DNA of 64,000 nucleotides, from contig JARGPN010000009.1 of the NCBI GenBank assembly GCA_029213045.1, positions 558,001-622,000 of the forward strand. Direction: 5' to 3'. The notes under the pieces were generated by a model. The model saw only the letters and a program-made list of their open reading frames with translations. It did not search any database and was not told the origin of the DNA. Each line of letters begins with the position of its first letter. Within the stretch, counting starts at the first letter, position 1. Shown piece after piece: positions 46,219 through 53,951 of the stretch. Position numbers and translations under genes: made by a program. This DNA comes from Alcanivoracaceae bacterium (GTDB lineage: Bacteria; Pseudomonadota; Gammaproteobacteria; Pseudomonadales; Alcanivoracaceae).

Positions 46219-47339
46219 CCCGCGCACTCCTCTTGTTACTGTGCCTGATCAGCACCTCAGTGTGGGCCCACAAACCCAGCGACAGCTACCTGAAACTCGA
46301 CAGCGCCAGCGATACACCGCGCATCAATGGCCAGTGGGACATCGCACTGCGCGACTTACAATTAGTTATCGACCTAGACCGCAATAACGACCTCAACATT
46401 ACCTGGGGCGAACTGCGTCAAAGCCGCGAGCAATTGCAGAACACCGTGCTGGCATCGTTAACGCTGCAAGCCGTGCAAGAAGAAAACAATTATTCATGCC
46501 CACTCACACTGACCACTCTGCAAGTGGATGATCATTCCGACGGTCGCTATGCGGTTGTGTCGTTTATTGCCGATTGCGAGCAACCACCGCAACAACTGCT
46601 CGTCGAGTATCAATTTTTATTTTCACAAGATCCAAGCCACCACGGCCTGCTCAACTTTCGTCACAACGGCGACACCCTCAGCACCACCTTTAGTCACGAC
46701 TCGCGCCGCCAACAGTTGCGCATTAACGGCGCGTCACTGTGGTCCGCGTTTGTCGGCTTTGTTGGCCAAGGCATTCACCATATTCTGATCGGCTATGATC
46801 ACATTCTGTTTCTTATCACCTTGCTATTGCCTGCCGTGCTCTACTGGCAACACGGTCGCTGGTATCCCACCCATTCAATGGCCAGCGCGCTCACCCAAAC
46901 ACTGGGTATTGTCACCGCCTTTACCGCCTCCCACTCACTGACCTTGGCCATGGCGACATTTGGCTGGATTACGCTGCCGAGTTGGTTGGTGGAATCTGCC
47001 ATTGCCGCCACCGTAGCGTTCGGCGCGGTAACGAATTTTTATCCACGTCTGTTCCCTAAACGCTGGTTAATGGCACTGATTTTCGGTTTGATTCACGGAC
47101 TGGGGTTCGCCTCCGTTCTGGCAGACTTGGGCCTAACGGGGAGTGGTATTTTCTGGCCGCTACTGGGCTTTAATATCGGCGTAGAACTAGGTCAGATGGC
47201 AATCGTATTGGTGTTCATCCCCATCGCGTTTGCGTTGCGATACAGCCGCTTTTATCAGCGCGGGGTGATGCAAGCAGGTTCAATCATGATCATCGCGCTG
47301 GCGAGTTTCTGGCTAGTAGAACGCCTCACGTCTTCGTGA
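46215..47339 (+). CDS. HupE/UreJ_2-family membrane protein
   Basis: 374 residues. Signal peptide (residues 1-18, SVWA-HKPSDSY), a roughly 150-residue periplasmic domain, then seven or so membrane segments beginning with the HupE motif GIHHILIGYDHILFLITLLLP. Later conserved pieces are ASHSLTLAMATFGW, FGLIHGLGFASVL and GFNIGVELGQMAIV. Members carry conserved His/Asp residues in the membrane and have been linked to nickel or other metal transport. Last gene of the ECF-controlled operon, coupled by ATGA to the TPR gene. Confidence 0.85.
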   Translation: MTRALLLLLCLISTSVWAHKPSDSYLKLDSASDTPRINGQWDIALRDLQLVIDLDRNNDLNITWGELRQSREQLQNTVLASLTLQAVQEENNYSCPLTLTTLQVDDHSDGRYAVVSFIADCEQPPQQLLVEYQFLFSQDPSHHGLLNFRHNGDTLSTTFSHDSRRQQLRINGASLWSAFVGFVGQGIHHILIGYDHILFLITLLLPAVLYWQHGRWYPTHSMASALTQTLGIVTAFTASHSLTLAMATFGWITLPSWLVESAIAATVAFGAVTNFYPRLFPKRWLMALIFGLIHGLGFASVLADLGLTGSGIFWPLLGFNIGVELGQMAIVLVFIPIAFALRYSRFYQRGVMQAGSIMIIALASFWLVERLTSS

Positions 47340-47382
47340 ATATTCCTCACCGATTCACACAGTGATGAACGCAGTGTTTCCT

Positions 47383-47402
47383 AGCACGTTTTATTGCGTG
47401 CT
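47383..47402. terminator. Weak hairpin between hupE-like and VTT genes
   Basis: AGCACG-N8-CGTGCT stem in the 62-bp gap between the convergent genes. It could serve both strands, but the T-runs are poor. Confidence 0.4.
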
Positions 47403-47842
47403 TAATACACTTCCAAAACCATATAGCTGATAACGACATAGCGGAGGAATTTCCCCGCAGACACCAGAATAAGAAACCAGCGCAAACGAATACGCAACAC
47501 ACCCGCAATCACCGTCAACGGATCGCCAATGATGGGCACCCACGCGAACAATAACGAGACCATCCCATACCGAGCAAATCGCTGCTCCGCACGCACAAAA
47601 TCAGCATCTGACATGCGTAACCATTTTTTAACGACCACCACACTCGCCCAATAACCCAACGCATAGTTCACCAGCGAACCCAACACATTACCAACGGTGG
47701 CAACGAGCACCAGCGTTGTGGGGGATAAACCGCTAAGCAATAACGCCGTTAAAACAACTTCAGAGCTCAACGGTAAAATAGTCGCCGCTAAAAATGCGGC
47801 GACAAACAGACCGATGTATCCGAACTCGGAGAGATATTCCAT
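47402..47842 (-). CDS. VTT-domain membrane protein (YqaA/DedA-like)
   Basis: About 146 residues from the ATG at 47842 (MEYLSEFGYIGLFVAAFLAATILPLSSE); a longer frame to an ATG at 47905 adds 21 atypical residues. The VTT signature is in GNVLGSLVNYALGYW and FAWVPIIGDPLTVIAGVLRI, with about four membrane segments. YqaA-like proteins are small relatives of DedA lipid flippases. Convergent with the DUF4331 operon. Confidence 0.85.
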   Translation of the reverse strand: MEYLSEFGYIGLFVAAFLAATILPLSSEVVLTALLLSGLSPTTLVLVATVGNVLGSLVNYALGYWASVVVVKKWLRMSDADFVRAEQRFARYGMVSLLFAWVPIIGDPLTVIAGVLRIRLRWFLILVSAGKFLRYVVISYMVLEVY

Positions 47843-47934
47843 GGGTGCCCTAGGCGCGGAGATGAGTGATGGAGACCGCAACAAACACCAAAGCGGGAGC
47901 ACCAAACATTCCGCTACTAAACTCTAGTGTGTAT

Positions 47935-48333
47935 TTACTCTGGCCATTCCGAATTTTGCAACACAACACGATAACCGTCTAAATCTTCAAAGGTTTTACC
48001 TGCTGCATCCCAGTAGCTGTTATACGACTGAACACCGATAAATCCAGCGGCCTTCATGTTTTTACAGCTCTCCAACCACGCACTATGGTCGGCAATATAG
48101 AAAACCAGCAGATTATCCTGAGTAGGTGCACGGCCAACCACAGTGCCAGAATGATGCGTGAACTCTAGATGATAAGCATGATTGGGGTGACCAATAATCG
48201 ACCCATCAAATCCGTTGTGATCCTTAAAACTGCCCAGCAACTGAAAACCCAAACCAGAAATATACATTGCTGTAATGTCTTCCAGTTTATCTGTTGGCCT
48301 CGCCACTCTAAGAACTGAAGATGTAGGAATCAC
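47935..48333 (-). CDS. VOC/glyoxalase-superfamily protein (YycE-like)
   Basis: 132 residues, one VOC unit: LRVARPTDKLEDITAMYISGLGFQLLGSF, HAYHLEFTHHSGTVVG, DNLLVFYIADHSAWLESC, DAAGKTFEDLDGYRVVLQNSEW. Starts with GTG after a good AAGGAA site. VOC proteins are frequent in integron cassettes, and this is the gene next to the array. No attC was found at its 3' end, so it may be ordinary chromosomal DNA. Confidence 0.85.
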   Translation of the reverse strand: MIPTSSVLRVARPTDKLEDITAMYISGLGFQLLGSFKDHNGFDGSIIGHPNHAYHLEFTHHSGTVVGRAPTQDNLLVFYIADHSAWLESCKNMKAAGFIGVQSYNSYWDAAGKTFEDLDGYRVVLQNSEWPE

Positions 48334-48442
48334 ACGGCATTTCCTTATTGAGTTGTATCCCGTGAAGATTGTTCAATGGAGATGTATTGTTTGAGTGAGA
48401 AGCTCAAGAAACCGACACACCCTTGTCGCGCCTTGTTCACTG

Positions 48443-48904
48443 TTAAGCGAAACTGATAACGCCAAAATTCTCCAAACTCAACATCACACCAACCGAAATA
48501 GCAAAAAACAACAGCATCCACAACAGGCTTACTCCGAATACCTTCCAGCTAGACTGGAACCCAAACACTTCAGAGTCCTCGATTTCCTTTTTAGTTGGCT
48601 GGAATTTTCTAACTGTCAACATAACAGGAATCAAGTAGAGCATTGGAATGACATTATTCGGAATGTTTTCTGGAAAAAATGGCAACGCCGCCAGAAAAAC
48701 GCAGCTAAATATCCCACCTATGACCATCACCCTTCTGGACAAGTCACCCTTATCCAAGGCATCAAAGTTCGATTTCAAAAAATATATTGCTGCAAATGGC
48801 CCACCAATAAATGTGCCTACGCCAACCTGAGCGGGCGAATATAATAATGCCGGCGAGGCCCCCTTATTATCAGAGCGTACATTTGATTTAGGCGGCGCAT
48901 ACAT
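48443..48904 (-). CDS. Cassette-type membrane protein of unknown function
   Basis: 153 residues, AT-rich. Three to four hydrophobic segments: VGTFIGGPFAAIYFL, VIGGIFSCVFLAALPFF, VIPMLYLIPVMLTV and a C-terminal one, after a short polar N-terminus (MYAPPKSNVRS). Its TAA stop lies within a GTTAAGC core preceded by CGCCTTGTT, the usual end of an attC site, which makes it the last recognisable cassette of the left array. I do not know its function. Confidence 0.6.
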   Translation of the reverse strand: MYAPPKSNVRSDNKGASPALLYSPAQVGVGTFIGGPFAAIYFLKSNFDALDKGDLSRRVMVIGGIFSCVFLAALPFFPENIPNNVIPMLYLIPVMLTVRKFQPTKKEIEDSEVFGFQSSWKVFGVSLLWMLLFFAISVGVMLSLENFGVISFA

Positions 48905-48941
48905 TTATTTTTCCATTACCTTTTCTCTTATTGATTGGAGG

Positions 48942-48997
48942 ACTTAACGTCTCAGTCAGCCGGCGCATCAGCGCTCGGTTGCACTGGCTTGTTAGGG
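48942..48997. repeat. attC site
   Basis: ACTTAAC (R'') at 48942-48948 and GTTAGGG (R') at 48991-48997 enclose an imperfect stem including GCGC-ATCA-GCGC. The 56-bp length is that of the shortest attC sites. The upstream gene's last 13 codons are encoded by it. Confidence 0.7.
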
Positions 48998-49377
48998 GGC
49001 TCGTGCAGCGCGCCCTTGATTAGCTTAAGCATTGCCTGATCTACCAAAATGTGGAATTCATTAAATGCATCTTCGTCAGGTCCATGCGTACCGATGCTCT
49101 CCATTCGAGCCTCTCCGGTATCCGTGAGAAGACGGACATAGACCATCCCGGGATCTGCCGGGTGGTCTAGCTTTGTGAAGAAATACCACTCCGCCATATC
49201 TTTATTGTCGTTTTCTAAGACCTCTACAATCAGATAATTACCACGATCCGTTACTCGAGTGGGACCAGATTCCAAAATGCTCTGATACCGGGCATTCTGC
49301 TCCGTCTTTTTGAGCGGGTTGTCAGCAAGCAGCGCCGACGGAAACAGCGCTAATATGACAAACAAAATACGGAACAT
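48952..49377 (-). CDS. Cassette-encoded secreted protein of unknown function
   Basis: 141 residues with a signal peptide (MFRILFVILALFPSALLA, cleavage before DNPLKK) and a mixed soluble domain (YLIVEVLENDNKDMAEWYFFT). The C-terminal tail PNKPVQPSADAPAD is translated from the attC site, a typical sign of a cassette gene that reads into its recombination site. The ribosome site (GGGGA) lies in the next attC. Function unknown. Confidence 0.6.
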   Translation of the reverse strand: MFRILFVILALFPSALLADNPLKKTEQNARYQSILESGPTRVTDRGNYLIVEVLENDNKDMAEWYFFTKLDHPADPGMVYVRLLTDTGEARMESIGTHGPDEDAFNEFHILVDQAMLKLIKGALHEPPNKPVQPSADAPAD

Positions 49378-49383
49378 TCCATC

Positions 49384-49467
49384 CCCTAACGACTAGCTTT
49401 GGGGCAAATGGAGCGAAGCGTAATTTGTCCCAGCCGCGACAGCGGCGACAACAGCGCCTTGTTATGC
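49384..49467. repeat. attC site
   Basis: CCCTAAC (49384-49390) and GTTATGC (49461-49467) enclose an 84-bp imperfect palindrome with GGGGCAAATG/AATTTGTCCC and CAGCCGC-type stems, ending in the characteristic CAGCGCCTTGTTATGC. Confidence 0.85.
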
Positions 49468-49986
49468 ATTCTTGCCACCCAATAATTGGTTAATCTTTGG
49501 CTGGATAAACCAGATGCCTATAGGGAAAAACCAAAAGAGAAAGAAAGAGCCGGAATATAAAGAAAATGATACTTCTTTCCCTTGCTCCAATTTGACAAGT
49601 TGTTTTGCCGTAAAGCCTATTGAATAAAAAATAGACGCCATAGCTAATAAGTGCATCACCACAATATAACCTGGCAACCGGCCATTAGAGCTAAAGAAGA
49701 ATCCGCTACTGATCATGAAATAAACAAGCGCATAGATCAGGCCAAGCTGCATTGGCTTAGTTGAAGACACTAGTTCAGGCGGTAAAGCCTTGGAGCATGC
49801 AGAAGCTACAGACCACAACCACCCAAAGAAAACAATCGCCGCAAAAATAGTTGGAGCAATCATTACCAATGGGCTAGGCAAATCGCCACTTAACATTGAA
49901 CTAGCCATCATGGCTTGAGCAAAAAATATTGAACCAACAAGAGCTATAAATAGCTGCCAATGTTTCGCTTTCAGATAAATTCTCAT
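49462..49986 (-). CDS. Cassette-encoded membrane protein of unknown function
   Basis: 174 residues with four to five hydrophobic segments (LFIALVGSIFFAQAMMAS, VMIAPTIFAAIVFFGWLWSV, LIYALVYFMISSGFFF, IVVMHLLAMASIFYSIG, FFLFWFFPIGIWFI). The stop codon lies in the attC R' core, and GGGAAG precedes the ATG. It is the first cassette of the left array, directly beside repeat copy 1. No family recognised. Confidence 0.6.
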   Translation of the reverse strand: MRIYLKAKHWQLFIALVGSIFFAQAMMASSMLSGDLPSPLVMIAPTIFAAIVFFGWLWSVASACSKALPPELVSSTKPMQLGLIYALVYFMISSGFFFSSNGRLPGYIVVMHLLAMASIFYSIGFTAKQLVKLEQGKEVSFSLYSGSFFLFWFFPIGIWFIQPKINQLLGGKNA

Positions 49987-50002
49987 ACTCTTCCCTATGC
50001 AT

Positions 50003-50390
50003 AACAGTTATTAGACAGCATGCTATGTTTCCAGAAAAAAGAAGCATGCTGTCTAACTCTGCTTCATTCTGGTTCGTTTTTCTAATTATTCAATAAAATC
50101 AATGCTTCGCGTGTAAGCCATTTCTTACAGCCCTGACAAACATAGCAGGGGGTGCTGTCTAATTATTCATACTGTACAAAACATCAGTGATTAAAAACAA
50201 CGCCATAACGGCTCGATTATTGATGGTTTAACGGCTTCCAGACAAACATTGCGTGGTGTGAGAAAGAAGTATAAAAAAGGCCGCCTCGTGGGCGGCCTTT
50301 TTGCGCGTGTTAGATTTCGCGGGTTTCTCGGAAGCGAACATCAGGGTGACGTTCTTCTGCTAGGTTGATGTTCACGTGGATGGGCGCAAG
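50003..50390. repeat. 388-bp direct repeat, copy 1 (attI-like region plus prfC 3' end)
   Basis: Nearly identical to 54305-54692. The non-coding 276 bp differ at only about 10 positions. The repeat starts at AACAGTTATTAGAC, exactly where the neighbouring cassette's GCATAAC core ends, so the boundary is an integron crossover point. It contains a 14-bp inverted repeat (50011-50024/50043-50056), smaller hairpins, the prfC terminator (50272-50303) and then the last 27 codons of a prfC copy. Confidence 0.85.
50310..50390 (-). pseudogene. 3' fragment of prfC
   Basis: The last 27 codons of RF3 including the stop, about 86 percent identical to the intact gene's end at 54613-54692. The reading frame breaks off at 50390 where homology ends. 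It is a by-product of the 388-bp duplication. Confidence 0.8.
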
Positions 50391-50579
50391 GGCTATACAT
50401 TACGGGGCCAGGTCTCACAACGAGCACGAAAATATCCATAGCCTGCAGAATGGCCCCTCAACGTCTTCGATCCTTAATCGCTAAAAATCACGGGTTACTT
50501 TACGAACGATACAGCCCCAATAATGCTGCCGAATGTTCAACGTAATGTCTGCGCCCTAAGCGTATAAACGTTGCTTGTC
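50391..50579. other. Junction DNA between repeat copy 1 and ltrA
   Basis: No gene. It opens with ATTACGGGGCCAGGTCT, a phrase resembling the flank of some IS200-like (Y1) transposase genes, with GGCCCC as an inverted partner at 50452-50458. No transposase is present. Nothing else was recognised. Confidence 0.3.
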
Positions 50580-51740
50580 TTAGTTTTTCAATCGACAAGT
50601 TACATGGCTGCGGGCAATCACACTAAGAAAAGTTAACAATGCGACGCCTTCTAATCCAAGTAATGGCGGCACAGCAACAATCATCGCGCTAAACAATAAC
50701 AAGATATGCTTCATGTGACCGCTCAACACAAACCGATCGCGCACAAACCACAATCCAAACATGTATAACGCCACCGACACAGCGATGACATAGTTGCCTA
50801 CCAACATACTAACGTTGCTGTGATGAGTAATAATATCAATTAACGCAGCGAAACCCGCTCCCATGGCAGCGCCACTGGCGTAGATCAACAAGTGTCCATA
50901 ACTCCACGTAAAGACAAGCTCAAAGCGTTGTTCTTGCAAGTGATCTTCTTTCGAAAAATACAACCACCACAGCGAGAACAAAATCACTAATGACGCCAAT
51001 GCCGTATACACCAACGCAATATCTAAATGATCGGCTGTGATTTCCCCCAGCGCCATCGAACCCGCCAGAAGGGTTTCGCCCAATACGATGATATTCAGTA
51101 ATCCGTATCGCTCAATAATGTGGTGTCGATGCCACGGCGTTAAGCCATGTCGTTCTGACAACACAGGCACCGACAACTCGATTAAAACGCCGACGCCGAA
51201 ACACGCGTAAAACAACGGCTCTGACAAGTGTGGTTTGCCCAGCATCAGCCCCACCCAATATACCTGGGCTAGAGCAATTCCTGATGCATACCATAGGGCC
51301 GTCTTTCTCCGGGAAGGATCGTGAAACGCAGCGCGTAACCACTGAGCCACCATCGATAGCCGCATAATGACGAATCCAGCGACCATTAATATCAAATCCA
51401 GCGAATGGAAAAAGGGCTGAACGCCAGCTGCCATGGTCAGCGCACCCGCCATATTGACCATGGTGAGAAGACGAAAAGAGGCATCATCATTATCGTAGGC
51501 TGAGGCAAACCACGTGTAGTTCATCCACGCCCACCAAATGGCGAAAAACGTGCCCGCAAACTTCAACAAACCATCAAGTAAATGATCTTCAGCTATCGCG
51601 TGATGCAAGCCTGCAGCGGCCGCCGCAATGGCGATAACCGATACAAGATCGAACAATAGCTCCAATGGCGTAGCAGCTCGATGCGTCTCTGCAGTATCAC
51701 GCGGCCCCATAGGCCGGTTTTTTAGAAGTTTACTAAGCAT
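50580..51740 (-). CDS. ltrA: Low temperature requirement protein A (LtrA) family
   Basis: 386 residues with about 10-12 hydrophobic segments. The family start RAATPLELLFDLVSVIAIAAAAAGLHHAIAEDH, WWAWMNYTWFASAYDNDD and HHIIERYGLLNIIVLGETLLAGS are well conserved. It was named for a Listeria cold-growth phenotype; the biochemical role is unknown. It sits between repeat copy 1 and the right-hand cassettes, is large for a cassette, and has no clear attC at its ends. Confidence 0.9.
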   Translation of the reverse strand: MLSKLLKNRPMGPRDTAETHRAATPLELLFDLVSVIAIAAAAAGLHHAIAEDHLLDGLLKFAGTFFAIWWAWMNYTWFASAYDNDDASFRLLTMVNMAGALTMAAGVQPFFHSLDLILMVAGFVIMRLSMVAQWLRAAFHDPSRRKTALWYASGIALAQVYWVGLMLGKPHLSEPLFYACFGVGVLIELSVPVLSERHGLTPWHRHHIIERYGLLNIIVLGETLLAGSMALGEITADHLDIALVYTALASLVILFSLWWLYFSKEDHLQEQRFELVFTWSYGHLLIYASGAAMGAGFAALIDIITHHSNVSMLVGNYVIAVSVALYMFGLWFVRDRFVLSGHMKHILLLFSAMIVAVPPLLGLEGVALLTFLSVIARSHVTCRLKN

Positions 51741-51964
51741 ATGTTTTTGTCTTTACGTGGAATATTTTGTAAGTCATTTGCGGAATACTAAAAGAGTTTT
51801 CCATTTAAGGATAATGCCTACTGCTGAAAGCACTGAAAACAATAGAGGTACAATTAGAAGCTATTCGCCGACTGAAAAACCCGCTTTAGTGACACCGACC
51901 CACAGGCTATATGATGATCGTCCGCCTGCCTTTGCTTGCTATGTGATTCATGCGGCTCAACGCC

Positions 51965-52162
51965 TTATACCGCGAGATCATATATGATGCCTGCCGCAAA
52001 GATCGCTAGGCCAATGAAAGCCGCTGCCCGTATAAATGAAGCCTTCTCCGCAAACTCACCGAACTCAAAATAGCCAAGAAAGGAACCCTCTAACTTCTCT
52101 GCGCCGCCAAAGAATGCAGCCCAAACGCATATCAACCAACCAAATAAGCAGAGCAGCCACAT
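51965..52162 (-). CDS. Cassette-type small membrane protein
   Basis: 65 residues with two hydrophobic segments (LLCLFGWLICVWAAFFGG and ASFIRAAAFIGLAIFAAGIIYDLAV). The TAA stop is in AACGCCTTATACC, a degenerate attC end. Function unknown; the gene is supported mainly by its position between attC-like sites. Confidence 0.5.
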   Translation of the reverse strand: MWLLCLFGWLICVWAAFFGGAEKLEGSFLGYFEFGEFAEKASFIRAAAFIGLAIFAAGIIYDLAV

Positions 52163-52196
52163 TTAACTTTCCTGAATAACGCGTACGGGGTGTAGC

Positions 52197-52253
52197 ACGT
52201 AACGTCGCAAACAGCGGCGCGCTAGCGTCCGCTATTGCTTTGCATGGTTAGAG
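52197..52253. repeat. attC site
   Basis: ACGTAAC (52197-52203) and GTTAGAG (52247-52253) enclose GCAAACAGCGG/CCGCTATTGCTTTGC stems, 57 bp overall. Each core has one mismatch to consensus. Confidence 0.6.
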
Positions 52254-52619
52254 TCTTTTTTCACTTCTGATCCATGCGCCGGCCAAAAAAGATACTGCAG
52301 AGATAACTGTGACCGCCACTCCTGCCGAAAAATCTCTTGCAGCATCAAAATCTAGGTCCATAAGAAGAATGTGCTTAAATAAGGGATGAGCTACAACAGA
52401 GACGGCAATTACAACATAAATGCCTTTTCCGCGTAGAAAATACCCAGCAAGAACCCACGGCACGACTCTCAGTATCTCTACCAATGGGATGAGAATAAGC
52501 GAGGTAATGCTGAACCAGTCAGCTTGAATCTGGCCAGCCATGTAAAATGTAATCCACCTCGAGTAAACAACCAGAGCAGATAGCGCGATGGCCAAAAAAG
52601 CGATAGAAATGTGCTTCAT
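52248..52619 (-). CDS. Cassette-encoded membrane protein of unknown function
   Basis: 123 residues from the ATG at 52619 (MKHISIAFLAIALSALVVYSRW); the frame stays open upstream only through the attC site. Four hydrophobic segments. It ends in charged RSEKRL, with its stop inside the R' core of the attC. No family recognised. Confidence 0.6.
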   Translation of the reverse strand: MKHISIAFLAIALSALVVYSRWITFYMAGQIQADWFSITSLILIPLVEILRVVPWVLAGYFLRGKGIYVVIAVSVVAHPLFKHILLMDLDFDAARDFSAGVAVTVISAVSFLAGAWIRSEKRL

Positions 52620-52627
52620 ACTTGCTC

Positions 52628-52733
52628 TCTCTAACGCCCGGCTCACCGGGTAAATTTTTGTTGGCGGCTTTTGTGCGGCTCCATGCACAAAAGGTGACAG
52701 CGGAAATTTATCCGGTGCAGCCGATTGTTAAGT
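52628..52733. repeat. attC site
   Basis: CTCTAAC (52628-52634) and GTTAAGT (52727-52733) enclose a 106-bp imperfect palindrome: CACCGGGTAAATTT pairs with AAATTTATCCGGTG, and CTTTTGTGC pairs with GCACAAAAG. Confidence 0.85.
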
Positions 52734-52774
52734 GCTCTTGCCACCCTGCGCCTCCTGCATTTCTATCTTTAACT

Positions 52775-53026
52775 CTAATGGGTGACCCATGAGGTGCTTG
52801 GCACCAAAAGAAGCTTACAGCCCTGTTCATGCGCAGCCAACACGATCTGGTTGAACCAATCGACGAAGCTCCATTTGCGAGGTGGTGCGCCATACAAGAA
52901 ATGGCCTTCACCGTCCCAATGAACCTCCATCGCTTCGCGATAGATATAGGGGAATGTAGCAGTAGAAGGCTTAACATAAAGCCTATTGGCCTCGTCGATC
53001 CCTATTTCTTCAATTATGTCTTCCAT
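52775..53026 (-). CDS. Cassette-encoded small soluble protein
   Basis: 83 residues from the ATG at 53026 (MEDIIEEIGIDEANRLYVKPSTATF). An upstream GTG at 53056 would lie in the attC and is unlikely. The sequence is soluble and aromatic-rich (FPYIYREAMEVHWDGEGHFLYGAPPRKW), and resembles small cassette proteins annotated only as hypothetical. Its stop is about 42 bp short of the attC, which is a little unusual. Confidence 0.55.
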   Translation of the reverse strand: MEDIIEEIGIDEANRLYVKPSTATFPYIYREAMEVHWDGEGHFLYGAPPRKWSFVDWFNQIVLAAHEQGCKLLLVPSTSWVTH

Positions 53027-53038
53027 GCTCTCTCGTAC

Positions 53039-53155
53039 ACTTAACGCCCGCTTCACTTGCGCCGAAGCCGGAGCGTTTTTTTGTTATTGTTTGAGCGCAG
53101 CGAGTAACACAAAATCGCGTAGGTTTTGGCGTCAGTCTGGAAGCGCTTGTTATGT
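53039..53155. repeat. attC site
   Basis: ACTTAAC (53039-53045) and GTTATGT (53149-53155) enclose a 117-bp palindrome with CGCTTC/GAAGCG and GCGCCGAAGCC/GGTTTTGGCG stems. Confidence 0.82.
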
Positions 53156-53386
53156 GTTTTGCTGGACAACTTCAAACTCCGCATCCCCCGGCTCAAAGGT
53201 TGCCGCCCAATTAGTACTCCCATCTGGAGCAACAGATTCAAGGTCGAATGCTGCTAAAGGGCTCTCGTATACCTCAATAATCGTTGCTTTGTCGCCTAGA
53301 GCCGGGAGCTTTGACCCTAGCCAAATATCCGAATCCTCGAAATCTCTGTGTAGCGCAGTTATCCGAACTACATCATATTGATTCAC
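53150..53386 (-). CDS. Cassette-encoded small protein, DUF4926-like
   Basis: 78 residues with a GTG start after CAGGAA. It has the small beta-barrel pattern of DUF4926: DVVRITAL, GDKATIIEVYESP, then FDLESVAPDGSTNW. DUF4926 proteins are common in toxin-antitoxin and cassette contexts, but their role is unknown. The stop codon is inside the attC core. Confidence 0.55.
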   Translation of the reverse strand: MNQYDVVRITALHRDFEDSDIWLGSKLPALGDKATIIEVYESPLAAFDLESVAPDGSTNWAATFEPGDAEFEVVQQNT

Positions 53387-53402
53387 GGTAATTCCTGCCT
53401 AC

Positions 53403-53461
53403 ACATAACGCCAAGCTAAGCCGTGCCGTCAGGCATCCGCGACTTCAGCGCCTTGTTAGGA
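53403..53461. repeat. attC site
   Basis: ACATAAC (53403-53409) and GTTAGGA (53455-53461), 59 bp, ending in the characteristic CAGCGCCTTGTTAGG. Confidence 0.85.
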
Positions 53462-53870
53462 AGCTCTCGCACGAGGGCTCTTCTCCCTCACTGGCTTCGT
53501 TAATCACAAGACTCACTTTTCCTCCTGCCTCCCACTTATTGAGATGATGCAAAGCAGAGGACCCCAAACCCGGAGCCGAAGCACATATATTCCAATGCAT
53601 TACCATCAGACCATGCATCAGTAGCGGGGCATCCAGTTTCCAATCCCTGATTTTTCCAAATCTCGCCACTCCGCTTTCGTCAGACCAGGAAACCACGTGG
53701 TTTTCAGTCCGCGCGTGAGGGTTAGATATTGAATATATATGGACTTCTGCCCCCTGAATTGGCAATCCGTTCGCAGTTAAGACATGCACATCAGTCTCCG
53801 GCTGTATCGTGCGAAGTGCAGGATAGCAGCCGGTAAGCGCCAAAAAGAAAATCCATGCGAGGTGCTTCAT
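53445..53870 (-). CDS. Cassette-encoded lipoprotein
   Basis: 141 residues with a lipobox (FFLALTGCYPA, Cys near 15). A transthyretin- or Ig-like stretch follows (DVHVLTANGLPIQGAEVHIYSIS... GVARFGKIRDW). The last residues LTRR come from the attC. The ribosome site AGGAAG overlaps the upstream attC core. Function unknown. Confidence 0.6.
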   Translation of the reverse strand: MKHLAWIFFLALTGCYPALRTIQPETDVHVLTANGLPIQGAEVHIYSISNPHARTENHVVSWSDESGVARFGKIRDWKLDAPLLMHGLMVMHWNICASAPGLGSSALHHLNKWEAGGKVSLVINEASEGEEPSCESFLTRR

Positions 53871-53875
53871 TCTCT

Positions 53876-53948
53876 TCCTAACGCCGCAAGCAAAGGCGCG
53901 CGTTAGCGCGTCCAGCCCGCAGGGCGATTTTGCCTTGCCTTGTTAAAT
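53876..53948. repeat. attC site
   Basis: TCCTAAC (53876-53882) and GTTAAAT (53942-53948), 73 bp, with GCAAGCAAAGGC pairing to GCCTTGC and internal GCGCGCGTTAGCGCG. Confidence 0.85.
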
Positions 53949-53951
53949 GTT

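Noticed and set aside
50580-51740. LtrA as group II intron reverse transcriptase
   Set aside because: The shared name is misleading: this is a multi-membrane-span protein of the low temperature requirement family without RT motifs.
52708-52977. Alternative 89-codon frame overlapping the cassette gene at 52775-53026
   Set aside because: It runs through the attC and has poor composition. The frame starting at 53026 has a better start signal and protein-like sequence.
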